A stretch of DNA of 64,000 nt from the NCBI GenBank assembly GCA_029532415.1, contig JAQOTA010000069.1:124001-188000 (forward strand). Reading direction: 5' to 3'. Both the position numbers and the translations under genes were made by a program. This document shows positions 33,029-44,525 of this stretch, piece after piece (position 1 is the stretch's first letter; each line of letters starts with the position of its first letter). The DNA is from Marasmius tenuissimus (lineage: Eukaryota; Basidiomycota; Agaricomycetes; Agaricales; Marasmiaceae). The notes beneath the pieces are model-generated. The model worked only from the letters and a program-made list of their open reading frames with translations, had not been told where the DNA came from and ran no database searches.

Positions 33029-35442
33029 CTAGTTAATATTCCAACCAGCTTTGCGTACCACATCGTCGACGACTTTCATCGCACCCAGGACCCGCTCTTC
33101 CTCCAACTGCTTCCCAACGACCTGTATACCGACAGGTAGTCCGTGCATCCCAACCGAGTCATATGTAGAGAAAGCAGTATAGGAGGGGCAGCTTTTGGCG
33201 TAGTAAGGAAGCGGCGAAGATGACCGCGGACTTGGAGACTTGAGCTTGTCAAAGACTGGATCGTCCACCAGTGTGGAACTAGTTGACGTAGGAGAAGGGG
33301 GCTCACGATAAGCGTGAGGATACCGCTCGTCAGGTAACGGTACTCGCCCGTCGCTATATCGCATGTAGATGCTCCGGGGCAGTATCGTCTCATAAACCTT
33401 GCCTTTAGGTTGAACCTTGTGAACCGGAGCTTCCGGGTGCGGGGGAACCAACGCGTCTATGTCTCGGTCGACCGTTGTGATCGGGAGAACACCAGCCGTG
33501 TAGTCGAGCTAGAGATTTGAGTGGATGAGAACGTTGTATGGGATTTGGCGAAAAAAAAAGAAAATAGTCAAGACGCACCAGGTTGAACAAAAAAGCGTAT
33601 CCTGCGATTGCCAAGCCTGCTCGCTCAGGGTCACCTCTTCCAACCACTTGATTCGTCTTCTTTTTCGGCCACCACCGCCTAAAGAGCTTAGAGAACCAGC
33701 TACGCTGACTTTCCTCTTCTGTCGAGTCTCCGACTGAGTCTTCGCCTAACGGCCACCGCTTTGCGACAATCTCCTCTCGTATTGCGGGAAGCGGCGCAGC
33801 AGGAGTGATAATGAAGTCGAGACCATGCTCCTTCCACACCTTTTCATGCCAATCGCGTCGGAATCCGTCCCGAGCCTGTATCAATCCCCGTTCCGACAGC
33901 ACGGTCTGGGGTTTCACGATCGACAGGAGACCGAGTTGATCCTTGTAAAACGCATATCCGACGTGTCGGCGGGGGAAAACTGAGTCGAGTAGCCGAGAGT
34001 GCCAGGATCGATGTGTGCTTTGAGGTTCGTGCAAGCTCGCGTTGTCGAATGTGGGTACGCCGACTCCGAACAAGGCCAAAGTTTTTATCAGCAGGATCAA
34101 GAGCGACCGCTTCCAGCCAGGAAGTCTGACCATATCGACGATTGCTTGGAGGGGGAGATTCAAAGGTTCGTCGGCACTGTGTAACTGGGTTTGGATTTGG
34201 GAGCACCCGTCGCCAAATACAAGCTGGTAGCCGATGGCAAGTAACTCCGGTATTGAGGGCGTGTGGGGAGTACTGAACAAGAGAAGCGTCAATGACGGAC
34301 AAATTGAAGACCTGAGGACGACTCACACATCCACGACGTCGTGTCCTTCGTCCCGTAAGGCATCGATGGCCATCGTCAACGCGCGACGACAAGCCGGAGA
34401 GGGCGGTACCAGTCCATCGGTCCAAACAACACCCCATTTAAGCTTTCTCCCTGTCACATCCTTGAGTTCTGACTCCCTCCATGGGATCGGCAAACAGGAC
34501 GGCTCGTACACCCAAGGCTTCATATTGATCACACCGCGCCAGATGTCGATCATATCGCCCATGCGCTGCGTCAGAGGACCACCGAGTGTCTTGAGAGATT
34601 CGAGACCCTCCATGCTACTCTGGTTTCGTTCACTCGGCCACCTACCTGCGCTTCCTTTGAGTCCGTATACACCGGTGACATGGGCTGGCAGACGAATGGA
34701 GCCCGCTACATCGGATCCCATTTCAGCAAGTGCAGAACGAGAAGCAACGAGTGCACCCCCTCCTCCTGTGGAAGCAGCGACGCCATACAGTGGGTTGTGT
34801 GGGTTCAGAGTAGGTCCCGAGAAGAGCGGCGAGCCAGTTGACATGCTGAATAAAGCTGCTGGTACCGTAGACTTGGCAAGCAAAATGCATCCCGCGTCCA
34901 ACAGAAGTTGAACCAGTGGGCTATGAGATTCCACTCGGTTATTGGCATTCCGTGCGAAACCAATCGTTGTGTGGTGGCCTGCGACATCGATTGTGTCTAA
35001 GAACGAAGCAAGGGTTAGAAGGTCAATTCAGGAGATAGAAAGAGATGCTTGCGTACCTTTGATAGTTACCGGAACTCCTTCTAATGGCCTATTTGTTCCA
35101 TTTGGCTCCTCGGACTGCTTCTGTGGTTCCTCTTCCTCATCCAAGGATAGGACCTCACTAACACAATTGAACTCCTTCTGCGCGTCGACAACCTTTTTCA
35201 TATAAGTCTGCCGTATCGCGGCCCTTGTTAACTCGCCTCGACTACATTTCGCGATGATTTCCGAGATGGAATACGAGAGAATCTCCTCTTCCGCGCGAGT
35301 TATCGGTTCGAAGGTGCCACTTGGGAGTAACTGTATCTGGCGCAGGCGCCGTCTGTGTACTACCTGGCTGCAAGTACATCAGACTCTGCGACTCAAAAGA
35401 AATCAAATGAACGCACCATATGTCCTGATAGTTGTCTCCCAT
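33029..35442 (-). CDS. Amidase-signature family hydrolase, copy 1
   Basis: Serine amidase of the AS family (GatA/FAAH type) hydrolysing C-N amide bonds; substrate unknown. The short first exon MGDNYQDI splices to QVVHRRRLRQIQLLPSGTFE, SYSISEIIAKCSRGELT. Then come PLEGVPVTIKDTIDVAG (catalytic Lys, split by an intron) and ESHSPLVQLLLDAGCILLAK. The Ser region reads GVAASTGGGGALVAS instead of the usual GGSSGGEGAL (cis-Ser kept, the next Ser is Thr, the Glu is Gly). The nucleophile Ser lies in MGSDVAGSIRLPAH. After an intron a helical half and a final exon with YDSVGMHGLPVGIQVVGKQL follow. About six introns; the frame is open throughout. There is an unusual basic/tryptophan insert near RRWWPKKKTNQ. 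A diverged paralogue lies at 49422-51492. Confidence 0.88.
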
Positions 35443-37592
35443 AATTGACCTCTTCGTTCAGAGTCAGCAGCGAATTTGACTACGAGGTGCTCAGGATGGA
35501 TCCCAGAGGGGCTATGAAAGCGTGACAAGGTCCAGAAAGCAGGGTAATTGCGTCGTCCCAACATCAAGAGACGAGTTAAATACATCCTGGAGGATCGCTG
35601 CAAAGGATCTCGGTTTGTTTTTGCTGTGTAGTGCTAAGCAGAGTACACAATTCTCGTGATCTAGTCCAAATTTGGCAGTCCCAATGACGCTTTTGACAGA
35701 ATCGTACCAAAACTCAGCTCTGTCATAGAAAACTTCCTGTGCTTCTCCTTCTCTTTTACAACTCACTCACTCACCGAAATGATGCATTTCACTATCGAAG
35801 CTTGATCCATCCTCTCCGAGACTACTTTGAGGCAGTCTTTGGCCTCCGATATGCCAATGTTCACGTCAAGTTTCGGTCTCGCCGGCCACAATACATGCGC
35901 AAGTTCTGTCAACGGAAAGGGATCAATCAATAAGCAATCATAGATACTCTATGCCATATGCCAGCTAGGACATAATAAGTTCAAGAAATCCCGTTAAGCT
36001 TCCTCAACACAAAGTCAAGACCAAATGAACACATCAGATGGGCAACAATTCCGTCAGTTGCCTCCACAGTTATGTACCGTTACGTGCAGGGCGGCGCCAC
36101 CCCAGAAGCTCGAATTAACAACTATGTCGGTACCCTGCCTATTTTGCGGATTGTTGCTTGCTGAAAGAGGCTGTCGGCTTGTGGCCACATCTGTGCCACC
36201 TAGTGCTGACATGGTGACACCACGATCTAAATCCACTCGTCAACTATGTGGGAGTCTTTGCCCACCGTTCACGTTGGCGCAACGAGCTAGAGCTTGCTGG
36301 GACTAGGAACGCGCGGAGAAACTGGAAAAGGAACGTTGAGTTAAAGCGTAAGAGTTTCCACTGTCAACCTATCTGAATTGTCATTTTACCTCCTGGGAAG
36401 ACCCATCCCACCGCACTCCTGGCTATTACTATCGTCCCTGATACGAGTGAATACAGGGAAGCGAACTCTCAGGTTCAGGTTCCGCCACCGTTCACGGGAT
36501 TGACTCAGGATCTTGCCCTTTCCAGGAGACCTCGCTCTATAAACGTTACCTGCATTCTCACTTGACCGACGGCAGACCACCCATTGCTGTAGGTTGTCCT
36601 CAATCCCAAGTCCCGCTGGGCAAGCGACTTGAAGAGAGTTGTCTTTCAATCCTTCCTGAAAGCAGTCTAGTCGAAGCCGAAATTACTTTAGAGCCGCAGT
36701 ACTCGAGCTCATAACTCAGACGGGCCAAAATACCCCAGATTCTCCCGCCCCTTTCGCATTCAATGCGATCGACGTCGAGGTTCCGTTCATACATCGATCT
36801 CGGCCAGGTCTTTGCCCAGCGGCCCGTCCGCTGCGTCCCTCCCCTCTCGAGCAGCTTCAACCACTCTACCTGGCTCCGAAGGACTATCAAATGCATACCT
36901 TTCCGCTACACCAAATGGTTTCATTACCGGACGGTCGTACTTGCTTGCTACTCCGCCGCAGCCTGCAGCCACCTCCTATCCCCAGGGCCCTCGATTACCC
37001 TGGCACTTATGTTATTCTTGTATTCAGTTCAAGGTCAGTTGTTCAAGCACGATTGGAACGGGTACATATGACGGCGGCCAGCCACTGTCTCCCGATGAGA
37101 ACATGTCAATTCTTAGCGTCCCGGTACCGACCATGCGGGGACGGGGAGGCCCGACAGTCGAAATGTTGTAATATGCCAAGTATCCCGATCCGAGGCTGCC
37201 TACGGGACGTCAAGCTCTATTTGCGATTGAGTCGCGATGTTTTCGCGAACTAACTTGGAGCAGTAGCCCTTTTGACTCGGTGCGGACATAGCCGTCCTTC
37301 CTCCATAGGACGGGCCAGGTGAACCATTCCGCGAAACTTCGAGGTACCAAGAAGTCGGACAGCTCTCTGAAGACAAGCGACAACGGGCTTTTCATTGGGG
37401 CCGGATCGACACTAACCACTAGGCAATCAATCAGGCGTGCTAGAAGTGGCACCATGTAAGTGAAACCCGGCGAATAAAGCCAAATCGCAACCCGTGCCCA
37501 GCCCAGCGAGCTCTATTCAGATCGACCTTAGATATGAATGCGCCTCTCCAGCTACGGAACAGTGTGGAGGTCCTATTCTCACTTCTACGCAG
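35443..37592. other. 2.1-kb region, no defensible gene
   Basis: Many overlapping short frames on both strands (for example 36025-36306, 36763-37253 plus; 36386-36896, 37210-37455 minus). The minus frame at 37210-37455 (LSLVFRELSDFLVPRSFAEW) and the Ser/Ala-rich plus frame at 36812-37171 look somewhat protein-like but carry no motif I recognise. Probably relics or non-coding. Confidence 0.35.
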
Positions 37593-39690
37593 TCAGCTGA
37601 CCCCTTCGTGAAGCAAAAAAGACGCATAGACACCAACCTCAGCTCCCGATAACCGCTGTCGAATAATATTCGCCACGGTCTCTGGCCACACTGGTATTTG
37701 GCTGCCATGAAACCCTGGCGGATATTTGATACCTTTGTGTGTAGCCCCTTTCGGGTAAGTCACATAGGTGTCGTTCCAAACCGCATAGTGCTGATGAGTG
37801 TTCGTTAGAAGACGTGCCGGTATGGGTCAGCAGGACAATATGGCAACACACCTTGTGCCCCATATTTCGTGCCAGTAGCTCAAAGTCGTATGTATAACCT
37901 TATGGAAGTGGTTGTGTTAACGGATGGCGATGAGGGATGCCAAAGCTCAGGACGCACCCCCAGGTACCAGCAATTCAACAACAGTCGATGTCAAAGAGGG
38001 CGTCATCCACAGTTGGTGCTGCGAATACGAATTCGAATCTATAAGTGGCAGCTACCACCACTAGTAAGGCTCTCGCCGACTCACCGTCAGGCCATTTCCG
38101 TGTACCCCGATCATGATCTGATCGGCAAAATCATGTTTGCAATGAGTGCAAGCTCCTCGCCGTGATTGTTTCCGAGAAGACATACCGTAGTCCTTGCTGC
38201 GAGTTCAACCTGGTCTTTCAACGACATATCCTCCATCTGCACGACGTTGACTTCACAGAATCCTTGTGCCCCCAAAGTCATCAATTCCTCAACAAGCGCT
38301 TCATGGTCCTCTTGTTTAAGCCTTCTGCCGGTCCTTTGCCTCGAGATATAGGTCACTACGGGGGCCGATGATGCCACCTTCAAAGGCGAGACAACAATCC
38401 CTGGTCCACTGAATTGGGGCTTATAACCCAGTAGATTCGTGAGCAATGAACGTCGGATGGGATCCCAGAATCCTTCTGGTGCAGTGACGTTCATAGTACC
38501 CGCTATCATCTTGAACCATTGGCTGCTAAAGGGGCTGGAAAGTTTGCGGAGAGAAACAGCATGACGAACTAGATTAGCAACTCGCAGAACTTGAAGCAAG
38601 TAGTGGGGGAAACGCACTGTTTGTGAGCGGCTTCTCTATTGACCACTAACACCCTGCTGAACACGTAGGTCATATCCAGTTCAATTAGGTCCTGCCAATA
38701 ATGTCCCGTCTCTACTGCGACTCCCGGGAAGGTGGCACGCATAAGTGGTCCGTTCATGGAAGCGCGATCGCGCCATCCGGTTTCTTCGACAAACTGGGTT
38801 TCGTGTCAGCGTAGGAAGGTACTCTTATGGGACGTCCCATACTCACGGGAGCCAAGAAGCGTTTCGGAAAAGGCAGCGGGGTGACTGTGTCCCCTTCACG
38901 CACACCCAGTTTGGAATAAACGCGCCATAACCCTAATATGATCTCGCCCCACCAATGATAATAATGCTAGGAGAAATGCCGTCAGTTCACTCGTTGCTGC
39001 TCATAAGTATAAAGGGCTGACATGCATGAATTGTGAGGGGTCGTACACCAGAACAGTAAAGCCATCAAAACGGTGGATATGGTCGCCAAACCTCCCTCTT
39101 GCACGTTCTGGCTTGATAAACTGCAACTCCTGGAAGTCGATAATGAGTTGACAGGGCTTTCGGGCTGCTGATAAGGCACTCACGTCGCTTGTGGGTACTA
39201 ATGACACTCCTGGCTCCATCTTGAGCGGTTTTGCAAGGATCTCGGGCAATCTTGGGAATGACTTCCTATCCTTGGTAACCACGTAAAGCGTCCCATCCCG
39301 GAGATAAAGGTCGTCGAACACCGTAAAGCCGTGGGTTATGGCGCCGCCGGGTATCGTAGTAGGGTTTAGGACGCTTCCGAGTCCCTCGTTCGACCCTTGT
39401 GCCCCAGGTTGACTTGAGCGGTCCTTGTCCGATAAGTCGTCATCTTCAATATCGCATGTGTGCTCCATTCCTGGGGTCTGGTTGTCGATTCGACACCGAC
39501 CATCGTGGTCGTGGGCCTTGTTATCGCCGCTTTGGTAGGCCTTTATCTGCTTCAAGAGGACTTGCTTGACATTGGACTGTGAGTAGTCACCCAGGAGTTC
39601 TGCGATGAATACTCCAATAAAGAATAGTCCAAGGAGGAGAATAATACGCCCTGGTCGTCGGCGGCCACCATGAAAGAATGAGAGAGCCAT
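37593..39690 (-). CDS. GT61-family glycosyltransferase (DUF563), type II membrane protein
   Basis: Predicted secretory-pathway glycosyltransferase of family GT61 (relatives include beta-1,2-xylosyltransferase and EOGT); donor and acceptor unknown. MALSFFHGGRRRPGR precedes a signal-anchor (IILLLGLFFIGVFIAELL). A low-complexity stem follows, then GFTVFDDLYLRDGTLYVVT, CQLIIDFQELQFIKPERARG, HRFDGFTVLVYDPSQFMHHY and YHWWGEIILGLWRVYSKLG (family core). Next come PVVTYISRQRTGRRL, ELAARTTIMIGVHGNGLT and HQLWMTPSLTSTVVELLVPG (the conserved GVHGNGLTH motif). The C-terminal exons are YTYDFELLARNMGHK and HYAVWNDTYVTYPKGATHKG. About eight introns; end placed at the TGA at 37593-37595. Start at 39690 chosen because it puts the anchor at the N terminus. 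Confidence 0.85.
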
Positions 39691-40455
39691 CTTGCTGTAC
39701 GGTGGGAAGTTTGGTTTTGAATGTTGCCTGTCTTGATCGATCCCGTGCTTTCTGGTTTGTATAGCTGTGTGAGCTAAGGGGAGATTAGAGGGCTTGTCAA
39801 AGTAAGTGACGCACAGAGCATGACATAGAAGGAAGACACAGCGGTGGGGATAGGGAGCGAGCGCTATGACGCGACACGGGCAAAGCTGCTCATCCTTTAT
39901 ATATACCGCGCAGTTGACGCCAAGTAAGGCGCCTTTGATGAAGTAGACAATCGAACACCAAAAGCTTCTCATGGCGTAGGAGCGGAGGTTTCAACTGGTA
40001 TTACAGGTGAATCAACGGGCGGAGATGGGCGTCTCTTGACTGATGCCTAGGATCTTGCAGAATACAAACCAGAAGAATACGGCGTGGCTGCCTCTCACAC
40101 GTGGTAGAGCATTCGCCACTGCTGCTTCATGGCCAGTGTGCCAAGTGGGGGAACTGGCTAGTATCGTCGATCGAGACAGTGACACGCATGAATGGCGTAT
40201 GGATATCTCGAGGTACTGAAGGTGCGAAGGTCTGTCTAAAATTCACTCACAGGTTCAGGTTGAACCGATTTGCTGCAAGTTCGCACTTCTTCTGACGTTC
40301 GTCCTATATTCTACACGCACTACTAGATCATGTATACCCAAGATAATCAAGTGATCGAAGCAAAACCAAGATGCAAGCAAGGGCAGGCCCGTACCAATAC
40401 AAAATAGACTCGAGGAGTCTACTGGAACACGATTTCACGGGGGAAAGAGGTAAGA
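39691..40455. other. Intergenic, no gene seen
   Basis: An upstream in-frame extension of the GT61 gene (to 39972) is considered 5' leader. The remainder lacks coding support. Confidence 0.45.
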
Positions 40456-41396
40456 TCATAGCTCCATGTCTCTACCGGGGCTTTCTCGTCTGTCAAAGTT
40501 CAAGTCATCCTCGTCCCAATCGAACAGTTCTTCGGCAGGGATGTCCGCAAAGTCTGCAAGTGCCTTCTGTCGTTCCCAGTCATCTGCGTACGCTTCTAGC
40601 TCCGCATCTTCAAGGTCTTCGGGAGTGAGTTGATCGGCCTGCGACGAAGGGGGGTCAGAGAGTGGGAGCTCGAGTTCTGTGACAGAGATTAGCAGGCGAA
40701 ACGGTAGGCTTTGGTGCCAATCACCTTCTTGCAGCTCATTTTCCCACTGTTCGACGTCTTCAATATCGGGATCGAATGAGTCTCCGCAAGTGTCATAGTA
40801 AGACAGTCGGTATTTGTGCTTGAGTTTTCGATTGTCGTTCAGCATGACACGCCTGAGAACCTAAATGAAGAGAGGGATATGTCAAACTTATGGTAGTGGG
40901 ATGAAAGATGACACACTTCATCGTCAAAGTCATCTTCAGCCTCACTCGCATGCTCGTCATCCACGTCCATAGATTCGTCCACGTCGAAGCCATCACTACT
41001 ACTCATCGGCTCCATTCTTCTTTTGTTTTTGACTGTCTTTCTCCTCGCGTCTTTTGCGCGCTCCAAACAGGAGGTTCGGAACTTTTCTCGTAGGATCGAG
41101 CCAGTCTCGGTTGACATTGACATGGACATTGACGTGCACGGCGACTGCTGCCCATAGCTGTGACTAGGCCTCATTCTTGACTTGTACTGTGACCGTCTAC
41201 GCTCCTGGACCTGTCGTATAGGCGAGGAAGGGGGACCAGACGGACTTGAACCGCCAGTAAGAGGTGAGGAATTTAGCGGTGTGTAGTTGTAGACATCGTG
41301 ATGGCTGTATGAATAGCTTGATATCGTACGGTTTGTATGAGGCGTAACGGGTGAGATGCAGACAGGGCTTGGAAGGAACATGGTGATTAGGAACAA
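40456..41396 (-). CDS. Acidic, Ser-rich hypothetical protein, probably nuclear
   Basis: Not recognised. Two exons separated by a 56-nt GT-AG intron (40861-40916). Exon 1 is Ser/Pro-rich with low-complexity runs (SMSMSMSTE) and a basic patch (RAKDARRKTVKNKRRMEP) that could act as a nuclear localisation signal, followed by an acidic tract (DVDESMDVDDEHASEAEDDF). Exon 2 begins VLRRVMLNDNRKLKHKYRLS, YYDTCGDSFDPDIEDVEQW and ends in an acidic helix-rich region (AELEAYADDWERQKALADFA). The frame joins exactly, and charge clustering suggests a real, disordered regulatory or chromatin-related protein; this is inference. ATGs at 41396 and 41381 are both possible starts. Confidence 0.7.
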
Positions 41397-41597
41397 GAAG
41401 GGATCGCAGTGACACTGACACTGACAGTCAGTCAGTCAACAGAAAAGCTTAGTCACGCATCACGGGTACGCGTCGCGTTCACACACACGTGACAATATTT
41501 CCACGCGCTTCCGCTGCCTTCCTCCTCGAGCTTCCACTTCAAATTTTGAATTTTCAGAGTATTCCTCAAGCAATTTCCCAAATTTTTACAGCAAAAT

Positions 41598-41685
41598 GAC
41601 GAGAGTGGGATTCGAACCCACGCCCCGGAGGACTAGAGATTGGAATACCTAAATCTAGCGCCTTAGACCACTCGGCCATCTCGCC
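41598..41685 (-). tRNA. tRNA-Leu (anticodon TAG) with a 9-nt intron
   Basis: The minus strand folds as a class II tRNA. The acceptor stem is GGCGAGA with TCTCGTC. The D arm is GCCGAGTGGTCTAAGGC, the anticodon stem CTAGA/TCTAG, the variable arm TCCTCCGGGGC and the T arm GTGGGTTCGAATCCCAC. The anticodon loop is 16 nt: TTTAGG, then nine extra bases TATTCCAAT, then C. This fits anticodon TAG with an intron after position 37. CCA is not encoded, as in eukaryotes. Confidence 0.93.
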
Positions 41686-43039
41686 ATACATAATGAATGC
41701 AAATGAAAGGTCATAGACAGTCTGCTTTGACCAAGGCGAATCTGTGTACCTAGTACTAAGCGGAAGAAGAGCAGAATAAAAGCCAGGACAGGATTTATCG
41801 CTCCCTATGACGTGGTAATGACAGTGGACATGAGGTCCAAAAGTCGGACTCGAAATTATTAGGGCCGAAGTTCGGGTGAACTTAAAGCTCAAGGTCTTGT
41901 ACATAAGTTATTTCAGACTCAGAGCAACCATCCGACCTAGCTTTTGCTCAGCTGTCGAAGCTTTCTTTAATGTTCAGGATCTTGATGGAGATCGAAACTC
42001 CCGGGGGAATGTCATCAGCGAGACCATACTGATATGGCTTGGGGATTTGGAACGCGATGAACACGAAGGCCATAAAGATTTACTCGGCGTGATTCAGGAA
42101 AAGTTATCGACTGTTGATGCAGATATTGACAAAGATCAAACCTAAAAATGTGTAAGGACGTCCGTGATCACAAAGATCCCACCTTGAGGCTTGCAGTACA
42201 GTCAACACTGTCAAAAACACCTAAGTCCATCCAAAAGTCGCGTTCCGTTCAAGCGCATGGTAAGGAAATGGGGGAACACCAAGCAGACTAGATTAGTTCA
42301 GAATGCTTACCGTGTCATGTCGTGGGCTATCAGGAAGCGGGCCCTCACAGCCGAAAAGTCGGAGAAGGTACTGGAGACTGCACGTTCGGGCATTTAGTAA
42401 CGTCCGAGGTCTGGATCTGAGGCTTCGAGGTCATGAGGAACTACTGAAGCCTGAGACCTGAGTGTGGAATTATCCAGCGTGGCTCTCATTGGGAGGCGAT
42501 CAGACTCGCTGGCTGGATGATGCAAGAATCCGATGAGGACTAGAAGGTGTACTTGACCTTTTGGTTTTGAGCATCTAGATGACTAGGAACTCGGACTATT
42601 CGGTGTGTAGGGCTAATACAGATCCAGAAAGGAAGACGATACGCCGAATTCTCAGGAAATCGTACAAGTGAATGGCACAACATCGAAGCCAAAGCTCGAG
42701 GTCGAGATTGAGCAAAAGCACGTTGTAGGGACTTGCCCAATCTTCATAACACGTTAGATTCACAGAGCCCTCTTCTTAACCTCGCACTGGTAAGGGGCCT
42801 GAATGAGCTGAGCCACCCGTAAGGTCATTCTTGTGTTTGCGAGGGCGGCGCGAGGACAAGTTTCAACGTTCAACATCAAGAGTGGCAGGAAATTGGCCGA
42901 CTTTGCGAAGAAACAAGAAACAAGATAAAATCTTTGCTGACCGTGTGCCTGCCCCAACGTGGGAAAATGTCAGGTGCCTGCCTAAATGAAAAGTACTGGC
43001 AGCTTTGCTCTTGTTCGGGTCTCTCCATCGTCCCTCACC
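41686..43039. other. Intergenic, possible small relic
   Basis: Two plus frames, 41876-42145 (reading NVQDLDGDRNSRGNVISETI) and 42191-42397 (LVQNAYRVMSWAIRKRALTA), look slightly protein-like but have no domain and no clear splice between them. Otherwise nothing seen. Confidence 0.3.
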
Positions 43040-44525
43040 ATGCCAAGCTTACTGGAACCAGTTCCCCATTTGAATACCTACGCTTTTGCTGCCCTTGAGC
43101 TCTTGGGCGCAGCTGGGATGACTCTGATCTTTGCAACTGCTCTCCTTTCTCCTCACGTCAAACGATGCTCGACCTGGTACACCTTTTGCGTCTCTTGGAT
43201 CGTGTCGTGTCTTTCCTATTCTCTTCTGTTCTTTCGCAAGCCATCTCATCTCATCGGCTCCATATCGGAATGGGATCATCACTCAAAGAATATCTGTGTT
43301 GCGCAAGCTGCTCTGGTCTACTCAGTTCCAACTCTGTACATCCGATTCTGATTGTCGCGGTTCACGATGGATTGGGTTATTGACGAGTTTGCTGGTAGGA
43401 CTGCTTTGACGACGTTGTTTCTACTTATACACGTGAGTTATCGCGTTCTGTTTTAATGGAATGATACGTCTAATTCCCATCTAGAGCTGGTACAACGTTC
43501 ATTTCGGTCTGACGAAGCCTCCTCTTGAATCACATAGACGCGTCATGGGCGTGGTATGTCGCATGATTAACATTTTACTTTCAATGATTCCTCAAAAAGC
43601 GTCTGATCAGTTCTTGGTCATTCCATTTGTTGTGTGGGCTCTGATGTTTGTGGGATTTCTCTACGTGCGTCAAGTCCTTGGTTCACGTATCGACTCCATT
43701 AATAATGTAATCCCAGTATGGCATCAAGAATCCAAGTCTCGCGTCAAATTTCGGGTCGATGTACTGCACTTTCTCCAATCTCATGCCGTACGGACCACCG
43801 CCAAGCCTCGAGCGTCTCCTATGCTTATCTGCACGTTCGTAGGGCCAAGGTCTCCTCGCTTTTTGTGATCATCATTACCTTTTCCACGATCCCCATTCAA
43901 GGTAGGCAAAGGATTCTGTGCGTTTAACCGTCTGGCTGATCATTTGCATTCGGACTAGCCTCCCTCGGGATATCTCTTCTACGCGACTTTGATCGAAGTG
44001 ATACTAGGAGTACCATTTGCGTCCAGACTCTGAAGATGGTCGTGCGGGTGTTGATATTCAGCTTTTTGATCCTCATTGGTTTTGCGTTAGTTCTCGTCAA
44101 TTCTGCGTTACCCGAGTATCACTGACGATGATATCGGGGCACTGGTCAGGGAAGGACTCATTCATTTACTGACGGAATACCATAAGCCGGGTATTGATAT
44201 TCTCCTAGCTTTTCGTGAGTTGTTCGCCTCTGCGGGCTTGGGATTGTCTGGGCTCTTCCTTGGTGTTCCTACTTATATACGCACGAATCAACAGTACCGG
44301 TTTCGGGGGTTGTGATATTTGGTGTTCAGAAGGTTTGTTTTGCCGAGTTTTCAGAGACGGGAAGTTGATCGATGTGTTTAGGATCTATTTCAAGCGTGGA
44401 AAGGACTCTTCGACTTGAGGCTCAAGCCAGCCGACGGGCTGGCCTCTCGTAGATCCTCCACTGGTGGAAACACGAATGAGTTTGAGTTTGGGACACCTCT
44501 TTCGAGGGTGAACGCTCCTGCGTAG
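43040..44525 (+). CDS. Orphan seven-helix membrane protein (GPCR-like, Agaricomycete family)
   Basis: Multi-pass protein with no assigned ligand. MPSLLEPVPHLNTYAFAALE leads into helix 1 (LLGAAGMTLIFATALL), then CSTWYTFCVSWIVSCLSYSL, ICVAQAALVYSVPTLTALTT and SWYNVHFGLTKPPLESHRRV. Next come FLVIPFVVWALMFVGFLYGI, NPSLASNFGSMYCTFSNLMP (the conserved CxxN loop), AKVSSLFVIIITFSTIPIQA and TLKMVVRVLIFSFLILIGFA. The cytosolic tail DLFQAWKGLFDLRLKPADGL ends at 44523-44525. Eight or so short introns keep the frame throughout; several were checked phase by phase. The layout of about seven hydrophobic segments and a Ser-rich tail fits the GPCR-like group often seen in these fungi; function is inference. 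Confidence 0.78.

Noticed and set aside
39691..39972. In-frame N-terminal extension of the GT61 protein
   Set aside because: Would bury the signal-anchor; the ATG at 39690 gives the expected type II topology.
41598..41685. Reading the class II tRNA as tRNA-Ser
   Set aside because: The anticodon after removing the 9-nt intron is TAG, which is leucine.
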